Source of the DNA: Methanomethylovorans sp.
GTDB taxonomy: Archaea; Halobacteriota; Methanosarcinia; Methanosarcinales; Methanosarcinaceae
Assembly (NCBI GenBank): GCA_020854785.1
Contig: JAHFZE010000317.1
Location: forward strand, 1-28,293
Direction: 5' to 3'
Length of the DNA stretch: 28,293 nt
The position numbers and the translations under genes were made by a program. Under the pieces are notes generated by a model. The model saw nothing but the letters and a program-made list of their open reading frames with translations. It did not search any database and was not told the origin of the DNA. Positions 25,592 through 28,293 of the stretch are shown piece after piece. Positions within the stretch are counted from its first letter, which is position 1. The number at the start of each line of letters is the position of its first letter.

Positions 25592-26705
25592 GAAATATTC
25601 CCATTACTATTGTATAGTTGAAAAATTCAAGCATGTCTTCCCCCATTGAAGCAATTTCTCCTACCGATAGGACGCCTTCGGGAACTACATGTATGTTTCG
25701 GACTTCTAATCCTTTCTTAATTGCCCTTAGCTCTTCTTTGAAACTTTCTTGAAGGTAAATTGATCTTCCTACACAATCTATGACAAGACAATACATGATA
25801 TTCTCATTACCTTTGAAGAAACAATCTTCCACTGTCTTCTCTGCAGAACGGACAAATTGAATGATGTCTCCTTTCATGATATAGAGAACTGCATTCTCCG
25901 ACACGTCCCCTGCGCAGATAAGCTCCCCTTCACTGGTTATTTGAAGGATCACTCTCATAAGGTCTTCATGTCCTTCTATATAAATACCGAAAGGATAATG
26001 AGCTGTTATTTCCAAAAAATTGCCTTCCTTTACCACTGCCCCTCGGTCAGACTCCACTGCTTCCTTGTAGACTTCAAGGGCATTTCTCCAATTGAGCTCT
26101 TTTATTCTATTTCCATCACTTTTTGTCACAACCAAAGGACCGATAGCTTTCTCCCATCCATGGTGTACACCTAGACTACAGTGCATGTCAAGGAAACTTA
26201 TCACGGCAGCATCTTGAAAAAAGCCATCCGGGGTGAAAACGGATGGTCCGGGTTCCATTTCTAAAAAACCTGCACCACATCCCAGATACTCGACCGAGTC
26301 TGCAAACAGGCTAAACAAAGAAGAAAGAAAAGAAGAGATATTCGAAGAGGCACCATCTACTATTATAAATGCTGCAGCATTTTTGTTACAAATAGACCTG
26401 AAAGGGTGCAGCAGTTTTTCGAGGTCCTTAGGGGATTTACTGATCCCCTGTATCAATACCGGGTGCTGTATCACAGGTAGGACTTGGATTATTGCACCAG
26501 TGTCATATTTTTCCGAGCCGTAGATAAGTCCCGGAAATATAGCACCGAAGAATTCTATCTTTCTGCTGTTGAGTTCAGAGATCAAATGTGGGATGTCAGG
26601 TAACTGGTGCTCAGAAAGCATTATGAGGACAGTCTCATTCTTCTGAACGCTAAATCCCTCAATTGCATTGATGATTTCATGAACACTTGAATTGGAAATA
26701 TACAT
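25557..26705 (-). CDS. FIST-domain sensory protein
   Basis: A 382-aa protein with FIST N and FIST C domains, a sensory module found next to signalling proteins and thought to bind small ligands such as amino acids. Seen: an N-terminal alpha/beta region (residues 1-195) with the glycine-rich strand IFPGLIYGSEKYDTGAII and a later EYLGCGAGFL. The C-terminal half carries CAGDVSENAVLYIMKGD, LVIDCVGRSIYL and the characteristic closing VPEGVLSVGEIASMGEDMLE with FFNYTIVM. No signal peptide, so cytoplasmic. A GAGGAC ribosome-binding site precedes the ATG. It is the first gene of an overlapping pair with the histidine kinase, and the 390-bp AT-rich region upstream probably holds the promoter. Confidence 0.88.
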   Translation of the reverse strand: MYISNSSVHEIINAIEGFSVQKNETVLIMLSEHQLPDIPHLISELNSRKIEFFGAIFPGLIYGSEKYDTGAIIQVLPVIQHPVLIQGISKSPKDLEKLLHPFRSICNKNAAAFIIVDGASSNISSFLSSLFSLFADSVEYLGCGAGFLEMEPGPSVFTPDGFFQDAAVISFLDMHCSLGVHHGWEKAIGPLVVTKSDGNRIKELNWRNALEVYKEAVESDRGAVVKEGNFLEITAHYPFGIYIEGHEDLMRVILQITSEGELICAGDVSENAVLYIMKGDIIQFVRSAEKTVEDCFFKGNENIMYCLVIDCVGRSIYLQESFKEELRAIKKGLEVRNIHVVPEGVLSVGEIASMGEDMLEFFNYTIVMGIFHEPACTIHRNL

Positions 26706-27095
26706 ATGTCCTCTAATTAATAGTTATATTTTAATTTACTTAAACAATTCCATATATTTTTATGTATAATCAAAGAAGATTTCATCAATAGAGTTTATCA
26801 AATATATTATAGACATTTTATTATAAAAGTATTGCTTGCTTAGAAGAATTGGAATATCTCCTAAATGAAACAAATTTGTATTTTTGAATATTCTGAAGGA
26901 AGAGAGGGATTTCAAATTACCGCTGAACATTTGTTTTATTTTTGATCCACTTAATTGTCCGGCATATCGTCAAATAAATAAAGGCATTCAAGTATATATA
27001 ATATATATTTTGTAAAAATAAATATAGTATATTTCGATAACATATATATGCTCGGCTTACTTACTACAAGTGTACAAGACAAATGGAGAAAACAA
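26706..27095. other. 390-bp AT-rich divergent regulatory region
   Basis: Very AT-rich and without a convincing gene; the one short ORF (26863-26943, 26 codons) has no support. The left part should hold the minus-strand promoter of the FIST/kinase pair. The right part has TATATATAATATATATT at about 26994-27010 and a second TATA-like ACATATATATG near 27040-27050. Either could drive the mini-gene operon. GGAG at 27085-27088 is the ribosome-binding site of the first mini-gene. Confidence 0.45.
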
Positions 27096-27242
27096 ATGAA
27101 AAAGAGAATGAATACTAAAGAATATGAGCGTGGTGACACACACGGTTTTCATGAAATAACCAAAGGCAGAATTGAAAGTGCTTTCACCACTGAAGATCTG
27201 GATCTCTATCGTTTCATGATCGGTGGGATCATTGGTAAATGA
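27096..27242 (+). CDS. Mini-gene 1: 48-aa basic/polar small protein
   Basis: First of four tandem small ORFs. The product starts MKKRMNTKEYERGDTHGFHE and ends in a hydrophobic LYRFMIGGIIGK. A longer reading from an ATG at 27048 exists, but only the ATG at 27096 has a Shine-Dalgarno sequence (GGAG, seven bases upstream), and the earlier ATG sits inside the promoter-like TATATATG. No known family is recognised. The next gene starts 41 bp downstream. Confidence 0.5.
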   Translation: MKKRMNTKEYERGDTHGFHEITKGRIESAFTTEDLDLYRFMIGGIIGK

Positions 27243-27283
27243 AGTACATTTGGTAGCAATAAAAAGACAATAAGAGGGTCAAC

Positions 27284-27439
27284 ATGCAACAAATATGTAA
27301 CTTTTGCTCTTCAAAGCTGAAGAAACAGCAATTGGGTTCGAATCTTTTCTCATATTGCAGGAAATGTGGGAGGATCACGTCAATAAGGGAAGAGATGACT
27401 TTCCATGTCCATGAACATCCGGTGACATCATGTGTGTGA
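27284..27439 (+). CDS. Mini-gene 2: 51-aa zinc-knuckle protein
   Basis: The product begins MQQICNFCSSKLKKQQLGSN. It carries C5-x2-C8 and C25-x2-C28 with a 16-residue spacer, the geometry of a small zinc ribbon. A histidine triplet HVHEH (41-45) and C50 follow close to the end. AGAGGGT precedes the ATG. The spacing and the CRKCG second knuckle are typical of real zinc ribbons, so chance is unlikely. The last 10 bases overlap the next gene. A regulatory or metal-binding adaptor is a fair guess; nothing in the sequence fixes it. Confidence 0.65.
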   Translation: MQQICNFCSSKLKKQQLGSNLFSYCRKCGRITSIREEMTFHVHEHPVTSCV

Positions 27440-27594
27440 TAGAGGTAATAGGCTATTCAGATAGGAACAAGTTGATTTATTGTACAGATTGCATTATCTT
27501 CAAGATAACGGGTAATTGTCAATATCTCAGATCATGCCAAAGAAGTCAGGGTCATTGCCATCCGGACAACTTAGTGGAGGTATCACATAAATGA
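27430..27594 (+). CDS. Mini-gene 3: 54-aa cysteine-rich protein
   Basis: Six cysteines in 54 residues (C2, C18, C21, C30, C36, C43), plus histidines at 42 and 44, in a sequence with YCTDC and GHCHP. It resembles a compact metal-binding or Fe-S knuckle rather than a random ORF, but no named family is recognised. GGTGA lies four bases before the ATG, inside the preceding gene, and its first 10 bases overlap mini-gene 2. Its stop codon overlaps the start of mini-gene 4 as ATGA, the classic coupling arrangement. Confidence 0.6.
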   Translation: MCVIEVIGYSDRNKLIYCTDCIIFKITGNCQYLRSCQRSQGHCHPDNLVEVSHK

Positions 27595-27761
27595 AAAATA
27601 ATGCAGAGATGATCGTAAATAGGACTAATTTGAGAAAAAAGGAAGATCTGACCGTGTTTGATGGAACAGCTAAGGAAACAACCTGTGAATTGAGCAGGAA
27701 TAGAGAAAAATGGTTCAAGACGGTCGAATATTTTACATGTGTGGATGATATTAATTTCTGA
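27591..27761 (+). CDS. Mini-gene 4: 56-aa charged small protein
   Basis: Starts at the ATGA overlap with mini-gene 3 and has the best ribosome-binding site of the set, GGAGGT nine bases upstream. The product is charged, with a KWFKTVEYFTCVDD end and two cysteines (C32, C50). No family is recognised. It ends 5 bp from the stop of the convergent 118-aa gene, so the unit closes neatly at a gene boundary. Confidence 0.55.
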   Translation: MKNNAEMIVNRTNLRKKEDLTVFDGTAKETTCELSRNREKWFKTVEYFTCVDDINF

Positions 27762-27766
27762 CGCAA

Positions 27767-28123
27767 CTAGCAGATATCATCCACATACCAGTTTACATAT
27801 GCTACCAGCTCTTTCTTATCCCAGTCTTTTAATCTTGTAGGGCTGTCTTTTCTTGCACCGTCAAAAAGTTCTTTAATCATGTTTTCATCAAGTACATGTA
27901 CTTTGTATGCGCCTTTCTCAGACATTCTGATATAGTATCCAGGACTCAAAGTATCGGATTTTTTCCACATTTTAATCTTTTCATAATCCCATAGAGACGT
28001 AGCCCATTGTGCAAGCTTTATGATATACTCCTCCGTTACATTCTCGACATCACCGAGAATGACGCAGTGCTTACAGTCTTTTGTTAATTCAATACTGTTT
28101 TTGTGGCGAACTATCTCTGACAT
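27767..28123 (-). CDS. Hypothetical small soluble protein
   Basis: A 118-aa protein of unknown family. The frame extends upstream to TTG codons (28147), but the ATG at 28123 is the probable start, because a TATA-like ATAATTATAG at about 28155-28165 places transcription start between the two. Visible features: an early LTKDCKHCVILGDVE with a CxxC, aromatic-rich ATSLWDYEKIKMW, and a C-terminal DKKELVAYVNWYVDD. No membrane helix or signal peptide. It is convergent with mini-gene 4. Confidence 0.6.
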   Translation of the reverse strand: MSEIVRHKNSIELTKDCKHCVILGDVENVTEEYIIKLAQWATSLWDYEKIKMWKKSDTLSPGYYIRMSEKGAYKVHVLDENMIKELFDGARKDSPTRLKDWDKKELVAYVNWYVDDIC

Positions 28124-28147
28124 GATAAAAACCAAATAAGACAACAA

Positions 28148-28293
28148 AGAAGTACTATAATTATGTTGTGTTCGGCTTGTAAAGACATGGTAATGTTATT
28201 TTAGCTGTGTTTGTACATTACAATAAGTGGCTTCTATCATCTAAAATTATCATTTCAGTGTTTTCCAGTTTACAGAAACAGGCGATTATGACC
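28148..28293. other. Terminal 146 bp without a gene
   Basis: Contains the probable promoter of the 118-aa gene (minus strand, TATA at about 28155-28165) and no further ORF or repeat that I can support. The window ends before the next feature. Confidence 0.4.

Noticed and set aside
26863..26943. 26-codon ORF in the AT-rich region
   Set aside because: Too short, with no ribosome-binding site or recognisable motif.
1..28293. tRNA, rRNA, CRISPR array, insertion sequence or attachment site
   Set aside because: None was recognised by eye: no regularly spaced repeats, transposase or cloverleaf-like sequence was found.

Overview
This 28.3-kb window comes from a methanogenic archaeon, most likely the Methanosarcinales and probably Methanosarcinaceae. 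The archaeal signature genes are aCPSF1 (a KH-beta-CASP ribonuclease), the proteasome beta subunit, transcription factor E, an archaeal NMD3 and archaeal FtsZ. The methanogen-type genes are a dihydropteroate-synthase-like protein, a CooC-type ATPase, a DUF362 ferredoxin protein and a probable DUF2193 protein. TATA boxes of archaeal spacing and GGAGG/GGTGA ribosome-binding sites precede many genes. I assign no species: nothing in the window decides it.

Layout. Bases 1-5200 hold a CDF metal exporter, an orphan CooC-like ATPase that is probably leaderless, a TctA-type permease, a TtuA/Ncs6-type tRNA thiolase and an unknown membrane protein. Bases 5250-10700, all on the minus strand, hold a membrane pyrophosphatase whose motif predicts K+-independence, a coupled pair (an unknown 153-aa protein and the DHPS-like protein) and ftsZ. 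Good hairpin-plus-T terminators follow hppA and ftsZ. Bases 10700-13000 are loose: a gene-poor 570-bp gap, two exported or membrane-anchored hypothetical proteins and a possible 37-aa CxxC peptide. Bases 13080-19850 are a dense information-processing block: a HAD phosphatase, aCPSF1, psmB, tfe with an HD-domain hydrolase, and nmd3 with an ATP-grasp ligase. Bases 19990-22750 hold the probable DUF2193 protein and the DUF362 ferredoxin protein. Bases 22880-28123 are accessory: an unrecognised Trp-rich protein, a TfoX-type pseudogene, an overlapping FIST/histidine-kinase pair, a compact run of four mini-genes and a small unknown gene.

The most notable items are two things that ordinary ORF length cut-offs miss. 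(1) At 27096-27761 four consecutive mini-genes (48, 51, 54 and 56 codons) lie on the plus strand. Each has its own Shine-Dalgarno sequence, and the last three overlap one another, including an ATGA junction. One product is a CxxC/CxxC knuckle with an HVHEH motif, and the next has six cysteines in 54 residues. (2) At 24014-24298 there is a TfoX-N-like gene remnant, readable in one frame through two internal stops.

How the genes fit together: the DHPS-like protein fits tetrahydromethanopterin synthesis, and a link for the ATP-grasp ligase to the same chemistry is only a guess. aCPSF1, TFE, NMD3, TtuA and the proteasome cover transcription termination and initiation, ribosome export-factor-like function, tRNA thiolation and protein turnover. 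The FIST protein and the histidine kinase form a likely sensory unit without a receiver domain nearby.
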